Position numbers and translations under genes: made by a program
Assembly (NCBI GenBank): GCA_905211265.1
Contig: CAJMAC010000006.1
Location: 1 to 64,000 of the forward strand
From: an uncultured Eubacteriales bacterium
GTDB taxonomy: Bacteria > Bacillota_I > Bacilli_A > RF39 > UBA660
Direction: 5' to 3'
Length of the DNA stretch: 64,000 nucleotides
Notes under the pieces: generated by a model
Told to the model about the DNA's origin: nothing
Seen by the model: only the letters and a program-made list of their open reading frames with translations
The model's database searches: none
Part shown: in pieces, positions 45,050-54,791 of the stretch
Layout: every line of letters begins with the position of its first letter
Position numbering within the stretch: position 1 is the first letter of the stretch

Positions 45050-45829
45050 TTATAATACATTAAGTATTAACTTTAACAATAATGTTACAAAAATAACACT
45101 ATCTAATCTATCTAATATTCCACCATGTCCTGGTATAAGATTTGAATAATCTTTTTTATCAAAATGTCTTTTTATACTACTAAAGAATAAATCTCCACAT
45201 TGACTTATTATTGAAAGTAATAAACTTACCAATAATGGCATAAATAAACTCATATCAGATATTAACATATTATAAAATACTGCTCCTACTACTGAACCCA
45301 TAACTGTACCTACAATACTACCTTCAATTGTTTTTTTAGGACTTATACTAGTTAATTTATTCTTTCCTATTAACATTCCTCCAATATAAGCATAAGTATC
45401 AGTCATGAATGAAATTATAAAGATATATATACATAAGTAAATGTTTTCATTTCTAAATAAAATTAAACTATTAAAAGCTACTCCAAGTATTAAAATACTG
45501 CCTAAATAATACATAAAGTCATATATATTATATTTTTCTTTATCATTTATTATTACTAATGGTACACCAAGTCCTAATATTATAAAAGATATTAAACTAA
45601 ATGCATCTAAATTATAAAATGTATTATTAAGAGTAATAAATATAAGAGCCATATAACTTATTAAACTTATTCCTTCGACTTTTTTATTTTTACCTCTTAA
45701 ATTAATAAATTCATGTAAGCCACATATTGCACACGCTATCATTAATATAGAAAATAGATTACCACCACGTACTATACATATTCCAAGTATTAAGACTATG
45801 AATAATCCACTTATAATTCTTTTTTTCAT
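45050..45829 (-). CDS. cdsA: Phosphatidate cytidylyltransferase
   Basis: Makes CDP-diacylglycerol from phosphatidate and CTP in the membrane. 259 residues with about seven helices. The family signature is complete near the C-terminus: SPKKTIEGSIVG, then GDLFFSSIKRHFDKKDYSNLIPGHGGILDRLDS. I start at MKKRIISG; GGTGAAT precedes it. Co-transcribed with rseP. Confidence 0.95.
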   Translation of the reverse strand: MKKRIISGLFIVLILGICIVRGGNLFSILMIACAICGLHEFINLRGKNKKVEGISLISYMALIFITLNNTFYNLDAFSLISFIILGLGVPLVIINDKEKYNIYDFMYYLGSILILGVAFNSLILFRNENIYLCIYIFIISFMTDTYAYIGGMLIGKNKLTSISPKKTIEGSIVGTVMGSVVGAVFYNMLISDMSLFMPLLVSLLLSIISQCGDLFFSSIKRHFDKKDYSNLIPGHGGILDRLDSVIFVTLLLKLILNVL

Positions 45830-45948
45830 ATTCACCAATTCTTTCTAAATTACTTTCTAAAATAATTATAATATAAATTGGTATATTTAACAATATTTTT
45901 ATGTATTATTTACACTATTTTAACAAAATTAAGTAAAAGTTAAAAAAA

Positions 45949-45965
45949 CTAGTTATATTAACTAG
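45949..45965 (-). terminator. Intrinsic terminator of the tkt-sirA-yneF unit
   Basis: CTAGTTA-TAT-TAACTAG palindrome followed on the minus strand by seven T, just after the YneF-like stop codon. Confidence 0.75.
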
Positions 45966-45974
45966 CATTTTTTA

Positions 45975-46184
45975 TTACATATATTTATTCATTTGTTTCA
46001 TCATTTGATTTATTTGTTTTTGAGTAGGAGTTCTTCCCATTCCACTCATCATTGTTTTAATCATTTGTTCATTAATCGGTGGATTTTTCTTCAAATATTT
46101 TTTCATTACATTTCTTGCTACAAAAAATCCTATAGCAAATCCTGCGATTAATCCTACAACTAAATATAATATATCTTTAAGCAT
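45975..46184 (-). CDS. YneF family membrane protein (UPF0154)
   Basis: 69 residues: one N-terminal membrane helix with glycine zipper ([25 protein letters not shown]) and the conserved tail [31 protein letters not shown], the hallmark of UPF0154/YneF. GGAGG lies before the ATG at 46184. Function unknown. As in Bacillus subtilis it follows the tkt-sirA pair. Confidence 0.9.
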   Translation of the reverse strand: MLKDILYLVVGLIAGFAIGFFVARNVMKKYLKKNPPINEQMIKTMMSGMGRTPTQKQINQMMKQMNKYM

Positions 46185-46201
46185 AATATACCTCCATTTC
46201 A

Positions 46202-46648
46202 TTATTGTACTTTAATTTTATTATTTTGTCCATCTTTTTTTATTATTTTTTCTAACCAGAAGTAATCTTTATTAATAAAATCACATACAAAGATATTATC
46301 TGAATAATTAACTATATCTTTAAAAAATATTGGATTATTAATATTTGTTTTAATTTTAAGGTTAGAATTATTTATTACTAATTTTGTATATTCATTATTA
46401 TCACTATATATATGACTTGATTTATTAGTTAAATAGTAATTACAAGTACTATAATTATTTTTAATATATTTATTTAATTCGTTCTTATCAAATGTTATTG
46501 CTACTTGTTCATATATTTTATAGGATAATATCATATCATAATCATTTACATGAAATATTTCTTCGAGCATTTTATATAATTTATATGGTTTATTATTATA
46601 AATATAGGAAAAGTACTTATTAATTTTAAAAATATAATATGTTCTCAA
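46202..46648 (-). CDS. sirA: Sporulation inhibitor of replication SirA
   Basis: 148 residues. Sequence identity is low but the frame of the family is visible: an N-terminal [29 protein letters not shown], comparable to the YYTYLIKEEFA start of Bacillus SirA, and a C-terminal [16 protein letters not shown] matching its DF-x-x-K-x-Y-x-WL ending. The position between tkt and yneF is exactly that of Bacillus sirA (yneE). SirA binds DnaA to stop new replication at the onset of sporulation. I favour the TTG at 46648, which follows GGTGAT; an in-frame ATG at 46660 is possible. Confidence 0.75.
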   Translation of the reverse strand: MRTYYIFKINKYFSYIYNNKPYKLYKMLEEIFHVNDYDMILSYKIYEQVAITFDKNELNKYIKNNYSTCNYYLTNKSSHIYSDNNEYTKLVINNSNLKIKTNINNPIFFKDIVNYSDNIFVCDFINKDYFWLEKIIKKDGQNNKIKVQ

Positions 46649-46697
46649 TTTAATCACCATATAAAGTATACTATATATTTTTAATTATAATGTCGAA

Positions 46698-48671
46698 CTA
46701 TAAACTATTTTTAATTCTTATTACTAAATTTTGTATATCTAGTTCATTATCTTGAAGTAATTCTTCTTTTGAAGCACTTTTTAAGTATTTATTTACATTT
46801 ATAAAGTCTTCTTTAGAATCAATAAATCTAAAATAGTTTGGATCATTTGAAAATTCAAGAGCCATTTTTTTGTATCCTTTTGGAAATACTTGTTCTAGGT
46901 AACCTCTTTCTTGATTAGCAAATGTTATTATATTAGGTACACTTACTACGCGTACTTCAATAAAACTTTTTAATAGTTCATCTTTTAATTTCATAGCTAG
47001 ATTTAATTCTTCACCAGAAGATATTAAAATTAAATCTAATTTTGTTTTAACTTCGCTTACTATGTATCCCCCATATTTAACCCCTTTAATACTAGTGTGT
47101 TCTAAGGTATCCACATGATTTCTTGGTAAAACTATAACACTTGGTTTACCACTTGTTAAGATTAGATTCCAACTTCCTATTAACTCTTTATAGTCTGCAG
47201 GACGATATACACTTAAATTAGGTATATTTCTTAGAGCTCCTAATTGTTCTATTGGCTGATGCGTTGGACCATCCTCTCCAATAGTAAAGTTATCATGAGT
47301 AAATATATAGGTTACTGGTAAATTCATCATAGCACTCATTCTAATTGAAGGTAACATATAATTAGAAAATGCTAGGAATGTTGAGCCAAATACTCTTAAA
47401 TTAGATAATGCCAAGCCATTAAGTATTCCTCCCATAGCGTGTTCTCTAACTCCAAAAGCAATATTTTTACCAGTATAATTATCTTTTGAGAAATCTCCTT
47501 GCTTTTTTAAATATGTTTTAGTAGAACTTACTAAGTCTGCTGATCCTCCGATAAAGTTTGGTACAAAAGCACTTATTACATTCATTATTTGATAATTTAT
47601 ATCTCTTAATGTTTTATCTTCAAATATTTTTGAGGTATCTACTACTTTATCTAATTGTAATACTATATCTTCATTTTTAATAATTGAGTCTAAGGCTTCA
47701 ACTTCTTCTTCAGTATGCGTTTCTTTATATGTTTCATATTCCATAAACCATTTTGAATAATTTTCTTTGGTTCTTTCTTTAATCATACTTCGTAAGTAAT
47801 GCATATTATCTTCATCATAAGTAAATGGACTATTACATTCCAATCTTCTTCTTATTGATTCAATATCATCATCATCTAATGGTCCACCATGAACTTTATT
47901 TGTGCCTTCATATTTAGAATATTTTCCTAAGACAGTGTCTACTCCAATTAATACTGGTTTTTTACTCTTTTTAGCTTTTTCTATTACTTTATTTAATTCT
48001 TTAATAGATTCACCATTTTTTACTTCAAAGACTTCAAAGTTCATTGCTTCAAATCTTTCAATAACACTTTCATTAAATGTATTATCAATTGAACCATCTA
48101 ATGTTACTCTATTGGCATCATATATAAGTATTAAGTTATTTAATTCTAATGTACCTGCTAATGAACAAGCTTCATAGGAAATTCCTTCCATTAAGTCACC
48201 TTCACCACATAAACAATATACTTTATAGTCAAATAATGTATTCTTTTTAGAATTAAATCTTGCTTCTAAATATTTTTCTGCCATAGCCATACCTACTGCA
48301 TTAGCAATTCCTTGACCAAGTGGACCAGTAGTAGCTTCAATTCTATGACTTATATCATATTCAGGATGTCCTGGACAAGGACTATTTAGTTTTCTAAATC
48401 TTTTTAAGTCATCTATATCAAATGTATTTGTGCATGCAAATAAAGTTGAATAAAGCAATGCTGAACCATGACCTGCACTTAAAATAAATCTATCTCTATT
48501 ACAATAATCAGGTCTATCTAAATCATAATTTAAGTGATTAGCAAATAATGTGTACATAATTGTTCCTGAAGATAATACAATACCAGGATGACCACTTTTA
48601 GCATTATTTATCATATCTAGTGCTAACATCATTATTTCATTTCTCATTTTGTTTTCATTTAATTTTAACAT
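46698..48671 (-). CDS. tkt: Transketolase
   Basis: Thiamine-diphosphate enzyme of the pentose phosphate pathway; 657 residues. N-terminal: NAKSGHPGIVLSSG, RDRFILSAGHGSALLY, GPLGQGIANAVGMA, CGEGDLMEGISYEA, then the thiamine-binding IYDANRVTLDG. Middle: FGVREHAMGGILNGLAL and FTHDNFTIGEDGPTHQPIEQL; C-terminal: VVSVPNIITFANQ. No second pentose phosphate gene is adjacent. The promoter must lie in 48672-48858, where I see no clear consensus. Confidence 0.96.
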   Translation of the reverse strand: MLKLNENKMRNEIMMLALDMINNAKSGHPGIVLSSGTIMYTLFANHLNYDLDRPDYCNRDRFILSAGHGSALLYSTLFACTNTFDIDDLKRFRKLNSPCPGHPEYDISHRIEATTGPLGQGIANAVGMAMAEKYLEARFNSKKNTLFDYKVYCLCGEGDLMEGISYEACSLAGTLELNNLILIYDANRVTLDGSIDNTFNESVIERFEAMNFEVFEVKNGESIKELNKVIEKAKKSKKPVLIGVDTVLGKYSKYEGTNKVHGGPLDDDDIESIRRRLECNSPFTYDEDNMHYLRSMIKERTKENYSKWFMEYETYKETHTEEEVEALDSIIKNEDIVLQLDKVVDTSKIFEDKTLRDINYQIMNVISAFVPNFIGGSADLVSSTKTYLKKQGDFSKDNYTGKNIAFGVREHAMGGILNGLALSNLRVFGSTFLAFSNYMLPSIRMSAMMNLPVTYIFTHDNFTIGEDGPTHQPIEQLGALRNIPNLSVYRPADYKELIGSWNLILTSGKPSVIVLPRNHVDTLEHTSIKGVKYGGYIVSEVKTKLDLILISSGEELNLAMKLKDELLKSFIEVRVVSVPNIITFANQERGYLEQVFPKGYKKMALEFSNDPNYFRFIDSKEDFINVNKYLKSASKEELLQDNELDIQNLVIRIKNSL

Positions 48672-48858
48672 ACTTTTTTACCTACCTTTATTTCTTAATA
48701 AAATTGAGTATTCATTGATGATATTTACTTGATAATATCAATGTAATCATATTTTAAATGTCTAACTATATTAATTATAACATTAAATGTAAGTTTTTAC
48801 TAGAATTTTAAATAATATTTTACAATTTGTGACATTTTTATTGCTAAATTATAAATTA

Positions 48859-49839
48859 TTACTTTGTTAAAGTATCTTCGATTAATAGAGTTATTATTTT
48901 TTTATATTTAATTTTGTCATATTCTAATAATTTTGGATACATACTTATATTAGTGAAACCTGGTAATGTATTTATTTCGATTAAATAAATATTATTCGTT
49001 TTTTCTTCATATAAGAAATCTATTCTAGATAATCCTTTTATGTTTAAAACTTTTACTATTGTTTTTACATATTCTTTTATTTTATTAGATATTATTTCAT
49101 CAATACTAGAAGGTATTATTAGTTTAGAGTCGTTTACATACTTGGCATTATAATCATAAAATAATGAATCGTATTTTATTTCTCCAATTGTAGATATATG
49201 TAATTTATTATTTATATTCAAAATAGCACATTCTAATTCTCTTGCTTTAATAAATTTTTCTATTAATACTTTTTTAGAATATTTAAATGCTTCATCAACG
49301 TATTTATTTAATTCTTTTTTATTGTTAGCAACATTTATTCCAATCGAACTACCAGAAGTACACGGTTTAATTATAACTGGATATGTAATATTAATAATCG
49401 AGAGTTCTTTTTTATTGTGTAACACATGATATGGTACAGTTGGAATATTATATTTTTCTAATATTACTTTGGTATATTCTTTATCATAACAAATGGCATT
49501 AGTTAATAAATTACTGCCTACATACTTGATATTAAATAATTCAAATAATCCTTGAAGCATACCATCTTCAGAGGTATTACCATGAATTATATTAAATACT
49601 ACATCTATATTAGATAAGTATTCAATGATGTTATCTATTTTTATAATTTTGTTACTAGTCCAATTATCTAATTTTTCTATATCATCATTATAAAAATACC
49701 AATTGTTATTTTTATCTATTCCTATTGGTATTACTTCATACCTAGATTTATCTATATTTTTTAATATACTCTTAGCAGAACTAATAGATATTTCATGTTC
49801 AAATGAATTACCTCCGAATAAAACTACTACTTTTTTCAA
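48859..49839 (-). CDS. ddl: D-alanine--D-alanine ligase
   Basis: ATP-grasp ligase producing the D-Ala-D-Ala dipeptide for peptidoglycan; 326 residues. VVVLFGGNSFEHEISISSAK starts the protein; then HGNTSEDGMLQGLFELFNIKYVGSN, PVIIKPCTSGSSIGI (ATP-binding loop), RIDFLYE and EINTLPGFTNISMYPK. AAAGGAATG precedes the ATG. It stands alone, without murF. Confidence 0.96.
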   Translation of the reverse strand: MKKVVVLFGGNSFEHEISISSAKSILKNIDKSRYEVIPIGIDKNNNWYFYNDDIEKLDNWTSNKIIKIDNIIEYLSNIDVVFNIIHGNTSEDGMLQGLFELFNIKYVGSNLLTNAICYDKEYTKVILEKYNIPTVPYHVLHNKKELSIINITYPVIIKPCTSGSSIGINVANNKKELNKYVDEAFKYSKKVLIEKFIKARELECAILNINNKLHISTIGEIKYDSLFYDYNAKYVNDSKLIIPSSIDEIISNKIKEYVKTIVKVLNIKGLSRIDFLYEEKTNNIYLIEINTLPGFTNISMYPKLLEYDKIKYKKIITLLIEDTLTK

Positions 49840-49897
49840 AATTTATCATTCCTTTCTTTTTTAACATATTATAGATAAAGTATATGTTTTTTTATAG

Positions 49898-49920
49898 AAA
49901 AAAAGAAGCTTATTTGCTTC
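49898..49920 (-). terminator. Intrinsic terminator of greA-tig
   Basis: GAAGC-AAATAA-GCTTC followed by seven T on the minus strand; the stem overlaps the tig stop codon. Confidence 0.75.
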
Positions 49921-51151
49921 CTTTCATTACATCAATTGCTTTTCTCATATTAAGTTCATATTTTAATACATCAAGACTACCTAGTTGTTTAATAAATTCT
50001 TCTTTTGTAGTATTATATTTTTTAGCATAATCTTCAGCTTCTTTTTCTGCTTCTTTGTCTGTTGTTTTAATCTTTTCTGATTTAATTACTGCTTCAAGTA
50101 AATAACGATATTTTACTCTTTTTTCTGCCTCTGGATGCATTTCTTTTAAGATGTCTTCTTTTGTAGTATTAGCATATTTTAAATAAATATCTTCAGTTAA
50201 TCCTTGCATTGCAAGTTTATCTAAGAAATCTTCATACATTCTGTTTTCTTCTTCAGCAGTTAATTCTTCATCCAATTCAACAGTCATATTTTTTGCAGCT
50301 GCTTCAAGTATATCATCTACATATTTGTTTTCAGCATGCATTTCTTTATCTGATTTAATTCGTTCTTCCATCATTTTAGCAAGTTCTTCTTTGTTAGTAA
50401 CGCCTTCCATATTTAAGTCATCAAAGAATTCTTTATTAAGTTCTGGAATAACTCTTGTTTTAACATCATTAATTTTAACTTTAAATACAACTTTTTGTCC
50501 TTTTAATTCTTCAGACATATAGTTTTCTGGGAATGTTAATTCGAGATCTTTTTCTTCACCTTTAGATAAACCGATTAAGCCTTCTTCAAAACCTGGAATA
50601 AATGAATTGCTTCCTATTTCAAGTGGATAGTTTTCTCCTTTTCCGCCTTCGAATGCAACACCATCTTTAAAACCTTCAAAGTTAATAATTGCAGTGTCTC
50701 CAAATTCAATTTTGCCATCTTTTTCTTCAATTTCAGCATAGTGTTCTAGTAAGTGTTCAATTTCGTGTTCTACTTCTTCTTTTGTTACTTTTACTGCATC
50801 TTTTTTAATTTTAAGATCTTTATATTCGCCTAATTTTACTTCTGATTTTACAACAAAAGTAAAGTTAACTTCCATAGCATCTTTAGTAATGCTTACTGGT
50901 TCAACTTTTGGTTCTACTACTGGCATAATTTTATCTTTAACTATTATGTCAGAATATTTTTCTTTGATTAGTTCATCTGCTGCTTCTAATAATATTTCTT
51001 GTTCACCATATTTTTTAATAAAAATATTTTTTGGTGCATGTCCTGGTCTAAAACCATCGATTTTAGCAGTTTTATTTAATTTTTCAAACGCTTTATCTTG
51101 AGCATTAGTCCATTGTTCCCCTTCGACTTTGTAATTAATTACTTTTTTCAT
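49910..51151 (-). CDS. tig: Trigger factor
   Basis: Ribosome-bound chaperone and prolyl isomerase; 413 residues. The ribosome-docking signature GFRPGHAPKNIF is in the N-terminal domain, a FKBP-like domain spans about 130-220 (FGDTAIINFEGFKDGVAFEGGKGENYPLEIGSNSFIPGFEEGLIG), and the rest is the helical cradle. It starts 11 bases after greA, so the two form one transcript. clpP/clpX do not follow as they do in many bacteria. Confidence 0.95.
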   Translation of the reverse strand: MKKVINYKVEGEQWTNAQDKAFEKLNKTAKIDGFRPGHAPKNIFIKKYGEQEILLEAADELIKEKYSDIIVKDKIMPVVEPKVEPVSITKDAMEVNFTFVVKSEVKLGEYKDLKIKKDAVKVTKEEVEHEIEHLLEHYAEIEEKDGKIEFGDTAIINFEGFKDGVAFEGGKGENYPLEIGSNSFIPGFEEGLIGLSKGEEKDLELTFPENYMSEELKGQKVVFKVKINDVKTRVIPELNKEFFDDLNMEGVTNKEELAKMMEERIKSDKEMHAENKYVDDILEAAAKNMTVELDEELTAEEENRMYEDFLDKLAMQGLTEDIYLKYANTTKEDILKEMHPEAEKRVKYRYLLEAVIKSEKIKTTDKEAEKEAEDYAKKYNTTKEEFIKQLGSLDVLKYELNMRKAIDVMKGSK

Positions 51152-51162
51152 ATATAAACCTC

Positions 51163-51636
51163 CTACATTATATCTACAATTTTTACATCGTATTTGCCAT
51201 TTGGACTTTCAACTGAACAAACTTCGCCTTTTTTTCTTCCCATAATTGCTTTTGCAAGTGGACTTTCATTAGAAATTTTATTGTTTGATGGATCTGCTTC
51301 TTTGCTTCCAACAATTCTATATTCATCGATTTCATCATCATCATCAATATATTCAATTTTAACAGTAACTCCAAGATTTACTTCATCAGTATTCTTCTTT
51401 TCAATTACATGTGCTTTTTCTAACATTTTTTCTAATTCTAAAATTCTTCCTTCAATTTGAGCTTGTTCATCTCTTGCTGCATCATAGTCAGCATTTTCAG
51501 ATAAATCTCCAAGTGCTCTTGCATCTTTTAAGGCTTTTATTACTTCAGGTCTTTTTACATCTCTTAAATGTGCTAGTTCTTCTTCTAGTTCAAGAAGTCC
51601 TTCAGCAGTTAAATATACTTTATCCTCGTTATTCAT
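51163..51636 (-). CDS. greA: Transcription elongation factor GreA
   Basis: 157 residues, the standard length. N-terminal coiled coil with LTAEGLLELEEELAHLRDVKRPEVIKALKDARALGDLSENADYDAARDEQ, including the acidic tip residues that reach the polymerase active site; the C-terminal FKBP-like domain includes PLAKAIMGRKKGEVCSVESPNGKYDVKIVDI. It rescues backtracked RNA polymerase. It closes the trmR-trhP-greA order of Bacilli and is followed by tig. Confidence 0.97.
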   Translation of the reverse strand: MNNEDKVYLTAEGLLELEEELAHLRDVKRPEVIKALKDARALGDLSENADYDAARDEQAQIEGRILELEKMLEKAHVIEKKNTDEVNLGVTVKIEYIDDDDEIDEYRIVGSKEADPSNNKISNESPLAKAIMGRKKGEVCSVESPNGKYDVKIVDIM

Positions 51637-51676
51637 TTTCTTTCACCTCTAACATTTCAAAATTGTACTATTTTTT

Positions 51677-51898
51677 TTAATTTTTGTCAATATCTTTTAC
51701 TCTTTTTTTAGTTTTATTTTTTTCTTCACTACAATTACTACGTAATTTATTTTCTAATTCTTCAATTTCATTCAACATTTCATTGTAAACTACTAATTTT
51801 TTAAAATCAGAAGAACTAACCATTTCTCTAACACCAGTCCTTAATGATAACGAATGTCCTACTTTAATAATAAGTTTCTTTTCACCATTATCTTTCAT
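51677..51898 (-). CDS. Small charged protein of unknown function
   Basis: 73 residues, Lys/Glu-rich, with a helical middle (KKLVVYNEMLNEIEELENKLRSN). Its start overlaps the end of the U32-family gene by 11 bases, so coupling is likely, and a T-rich stretch separates it from greA. No domain recognised. It sits where udk lies in Bacillus but is unrelated to uridine kinase. Confidence 0.55.
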   Translation of the reverse strand: MKDNGEKKLIIKVGHSLSLRTGVREMVSSSDFKKLVVYNEMLNEIEELENKLRSNCSEEKNKTKKRVKDIDKN

Positions 51899-53090
51899 AA
51901 TAAACCCTTAATATATCATCTTTATATATTTCTTTATCTATTTTTATTTTTAATATCTGTTCAGGATGATTAGCTATTTCAATTATATTATTATCTGTAT
52001 CATACATTTCTTCAATCTTGTATTTAAAAGGTTTGATATTAGGACCAAATATTTCTACTATGTCTCCTTTTTTAAAATAATTTCTTTGAGTAATAGTAGC
52101 AAGTTTAGTTTCTTTATCATAATCCAAAACTAATCCTAAATAGTCTTGGTTAGATACTTCCATTCTACCTAAAAAATATTGTTCATTTACTCCAGGAAAT
52201 TTATTAAAAAATTGGCATACACTATCTCTATTTGCTACTCTATCTAGTACACTTTTATAATATGATATTTTATCTCTTGTTAAATTATTACTATAATAAT
52301 CATCAATTGCGGATCTATAAGTATTTATTACTGTAGCAATATAGTAGCTGCTACGCATTCTACCTTCAACTTTAAGTGAAGTTATGCCTATATCTATCAT
52401 ATCTGGTAAATATTCAATCATTGATAAATCTTTACAACTCATAGTGAATTTAGTATCACTTTCAACTAATTCATCTTCATTATATAAATCAAAATCCCAT
52501 CTACAAATTTGAGCACATCCTCCACGATTAGCATCCCTATTAGTAAAATAATTTGATAGTATGCATCTACCTGAATATGATGAGCACATTGCACCATGTA
52601 AAAATACTTCAACATCAATATTACATTTATCTATTATTTCTTTTATTTCATTTTTAGACAATTCTCTTGATAATACTACTCTTTCACATCCTAAAGATTT
52701 AAAGAAACTAACTACTTCAGTATTCGAACTAGAATACTGTGTAGATATATGAATATTTAAATTAATATTATTATTTTTAACTATTTCTATTACACTTGGA
52801 TCTGATACAATAATTGCATCAACTTTTGCATTTGCTAATTCTTTTAAATATTCTACCAAATTAGTAAAATCATCATTTTGAAATACTATATTAACTGTAA
52901 CATATACTTTTTTATTCATTTTATGTGCTATGTCACATGCTTCTTTTATTTCTTCAATACTAAAGTTTGTAGCATTTGCTCTTAGACTAAAATTTCTTCC
53001 TCCAATATAACAAGCATCTGCGCCATAAAGATAAGCAAACTTTAATCTTTCTATGTCTCCAGCCGGAGCTAATAATTCTACTTTTTTCAT
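51888..53090 (-). CDS. trhP: U32-family tRNA hydroxylation protein TrhP (YrrO-like)
   Basis: 400 residues of the U32 family once called collagenase-like peptidases. ELLAPAGDIERLKFAYLYGADACYIGG, ISTQYSSSNTEVV and the cysteine cluster CSSYSGRCILSNYFTNRDANRGGCAQICRW are typical; a C-terminal beta-barrel (about 325-400) includes GDIVEIFGPN. In Bacillus and Escherichia the family forms 5-hydroxyuridine at tRNA position 34. Neighbours trmR and a second U32 protein make the same pathway likely. Confidence 0.9.
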   Translation of the reverse strand: MKKVELLAPAGDIERLKFAYLYGADACYIGGRNFSLRANATNFSIEEIKEACDIAHKMNKKVYVTVNIVFQNDDFTNLVEYLKELANAKVDAIIVSDPSVIEIVKNNNINLNIHISTQYSSSNTEVVSFFKSLGCERVVLSRELSKNEIKEIIDKCNIDVEVFLHGAMCSSYSGRCILSNYFTNRDANRGGCAQICRWDFDLYNEDELVESDTKFTMSCKDLSMIEYLPDMIDIGITSLKVEGRMRSSYYIATVINTYRSAIDDYYSNNLTRDKISYYKSVLDRVANRDSVCQFFNKFPGVNEQYFLGRMEVSNQDYLGLVLDYDKETKLATITQRNYFKKGDIVEIFGPNIKPFKYKIEEMYDTDNNIIEIANHPEQILKIKIDKEIYKDDILRVYYER

Positions 53091-53094
53091 AATA

Positions 53095-53997
53095 CTACTT
53101 AACTAACCTTTTTGTTTGTTTTTTATCTTTTAGTATTTCGCTTAATCCATTTAAATATAAAAGTTCATCTTTAGATAAGAGTTTATTAAATTTATTATTC
53201 ATAAATGTTAAAATATCTTTTTTATTTTCATTAGATAAATTATTATTGTTACTAACAAATTCAATTAGATTATTTATTACATCATATACTATAGTATAAT
53301 TTTTATTTTCTAAATTGTTAATTTCACTTTCTATTTCAGTTAATTTAGTATTCCTCTTTCTTAAAGTATCGCCATATATTAAGTTAAAATAATATCTTTC
53401 TTCTGAAAATCTATATCTATATAATTTCACTAATTTTAAATAATTATCATGATATTTATCAATAAGTTCTAAAAACTTATTATATTTATCAGTAGGTATT
53501 ATTTCATATAAATTATTGTGGCTAGGTTCGAAGTATGATTTAGCAAGTGCTTCAGAATCAATTTTGTTTATTACACTTGCAACATAACTTTCAAATGGGA
53601 AAAAACTTTTATCTTTAGTAATTTTCTTATTATAAAAATCAGTTATTCCATAATTTAATCCATAACCAATATTATTTTGAATTATACCAGATCTATTTTT
53701 AAATCTATCAGTACTTGCTACATTAAGTAATGCAAATACATCTATTCTTGAATCACTTGAATATAAAGTGTTAGAATTACTATCATAGTTAAATAAGCAT
53801 TTGCCATTTGATTCTTTTGTTACTGTTAAATTAAAGATATTTTTATAAAAATTATCTGTTAAAAATTTGCAATCATAATTAGAACAAATAAAATTATTAA
53901 CTAAATAAAATGGATTCTGTCCTAATATGTTACCTTTGTTTTCTATTATGCTAATCTTATATCTTTTGTCATGATATTTTTTTATATTACTTTCCAT
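53095..53997 (-). CDS. Unknown protein inside the trhP operon
   Basis: 300 residues, Asn/Lys/Tyr-rich, no signal or membrane helix. A middle segment NIGYGLNYGITDFYNKKI resembles the GLNEGxTDY stretch that follows the active site in some gluzincin-like peptidases, but no HExxH is present. The C-terminal 120 residues are helical. Its start overlaps the upstream gene (TAATG) and it ends 4 bases before trhP, so it is firmly part of the operon. I cannot assign a role. Confidence 0.55.
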   Translation of the reverse strand: MESNIKKYHDKRYKISIIENKGNILGQNPFYLVNNFICSNYDCKFLTDNFYKNIFNLTVTKESNGKCLFNYDSNSNTLYSSDSRIDVFALLNVASTDRFKNRSGIIQNNIGYGLNYGITDFYNKKITKDKSFFPFESYVASVINKIDSEALAKSYFEPSHNNLYEIIPTDKYNKFLELIDKYHDNYLKLVKLYRYRFSEERYYFNLIYGDTLRKRNTKLTEIESEINNLENKNYTIVYDVINNLIEFVSNNNNLSNENKKDILTFMNNKFNKLLSKDELLYLNGLSEILKDKKQTKRLVK

Positions 53998-54791
53998 TAT
54001 TTCACCTTAAACGTTGTTTTGGTATTATAAAACCCTAAATACAAACCCTCTCTATATTTTCTATTATTGATAAAATCATCTAATATATTATAATTATCTA
54101 TATTATTAAAATCTAATACTTTATAGTCAATTAATGATGTATCTTCGTTAATCAAGTTAACTATATCACTATATACAATTGTAGCATTGTCTTCTTCAGA
54201 TATATATAGTTTGTTATCTTTATTTTTTATATAATAGTTACCTTTATTATAGTTATTATTTATGTATTTAAAATAATTGCTAAGTAGATATCTCCTTGAA
54301 CAAAATAAAGGTATTCTTCCATAAACTAAATAAAATAATTTCATATTAGTTTTTCCTTTTATTTGCTTTATTTCTTCATAAGTAATATCACTTGATATAT
54401 AACTATAATTAATGCCTAAATTATTATAAAAATTATTTGAATTTATGCTACGATTTAGGTGTTCTTGATATATAACTAATTCTTTATCAATGTTTAATTT
54501 CTTACACAAAGTGTAAACACTTAAATCATAAAACATTATTTTTGATATATCGCTTGTTTTAACTTTGTTTAACACAATAGATAATTCTTCTAAATCATTA
54601 TTATGCATAATTTTATTAATTAATACTATTTTTTCTTTGGAGGTTTTTAAATTTATTACTTCATCAATATCAATAAAGAATGAACTTTCAACAGATAAAT
54701 TTTCTATTGGAAAAATAATTCCATCAATATTTTGATTAAGTAACATAGAAATATCTTGAAGTTTATTTGGTTTAACTACTATTTTACTCAT
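53997..54791 (-). CDS. Reduced U32-family protein (YrrN/TrhP1-like)
   Basis: 264 residues. Position between trmR and trhP is that of yrrN in Bacillus. The sequence keeps the barrel pattern of U32 proteins (EHLNRSINSNNFYNNLGINYSYISSDITYEEIKQI and KLFYLVYGRIPLFCSRRYLLSNYF, aligning with the Cys-containing segment) but has lost most of the Cys cluster, keeping one Cys in LFCSRR. It overlaps trmR by 8 bases. Probably the partner subunit of trhP, strongly diverged. Confidence 0.65.
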   Translation of the reverse strand: MSKIVVKPNKLQDISMLLNQNIDGIIFPIENLSVESSFFIDIDEVINLKTSKEKIVLINKIMHNNDLEELSIVLNKVKTSDISKIMFYDLSVYTLCKKLNIDKELVIYQEHLNRSINSNNFYNNLGINYSYISSDITYEEIKQIKGKTNMKLFYLVYGRIPLFCSRRYLLSNYFKYINNNYNKGNYYIKNKDNKLYISEEDNATIVYSDIVNLINEDTSLIDYKVLDFNNIDNYNILDDFINNRKYREGLYLGFYNTKTTFKVK

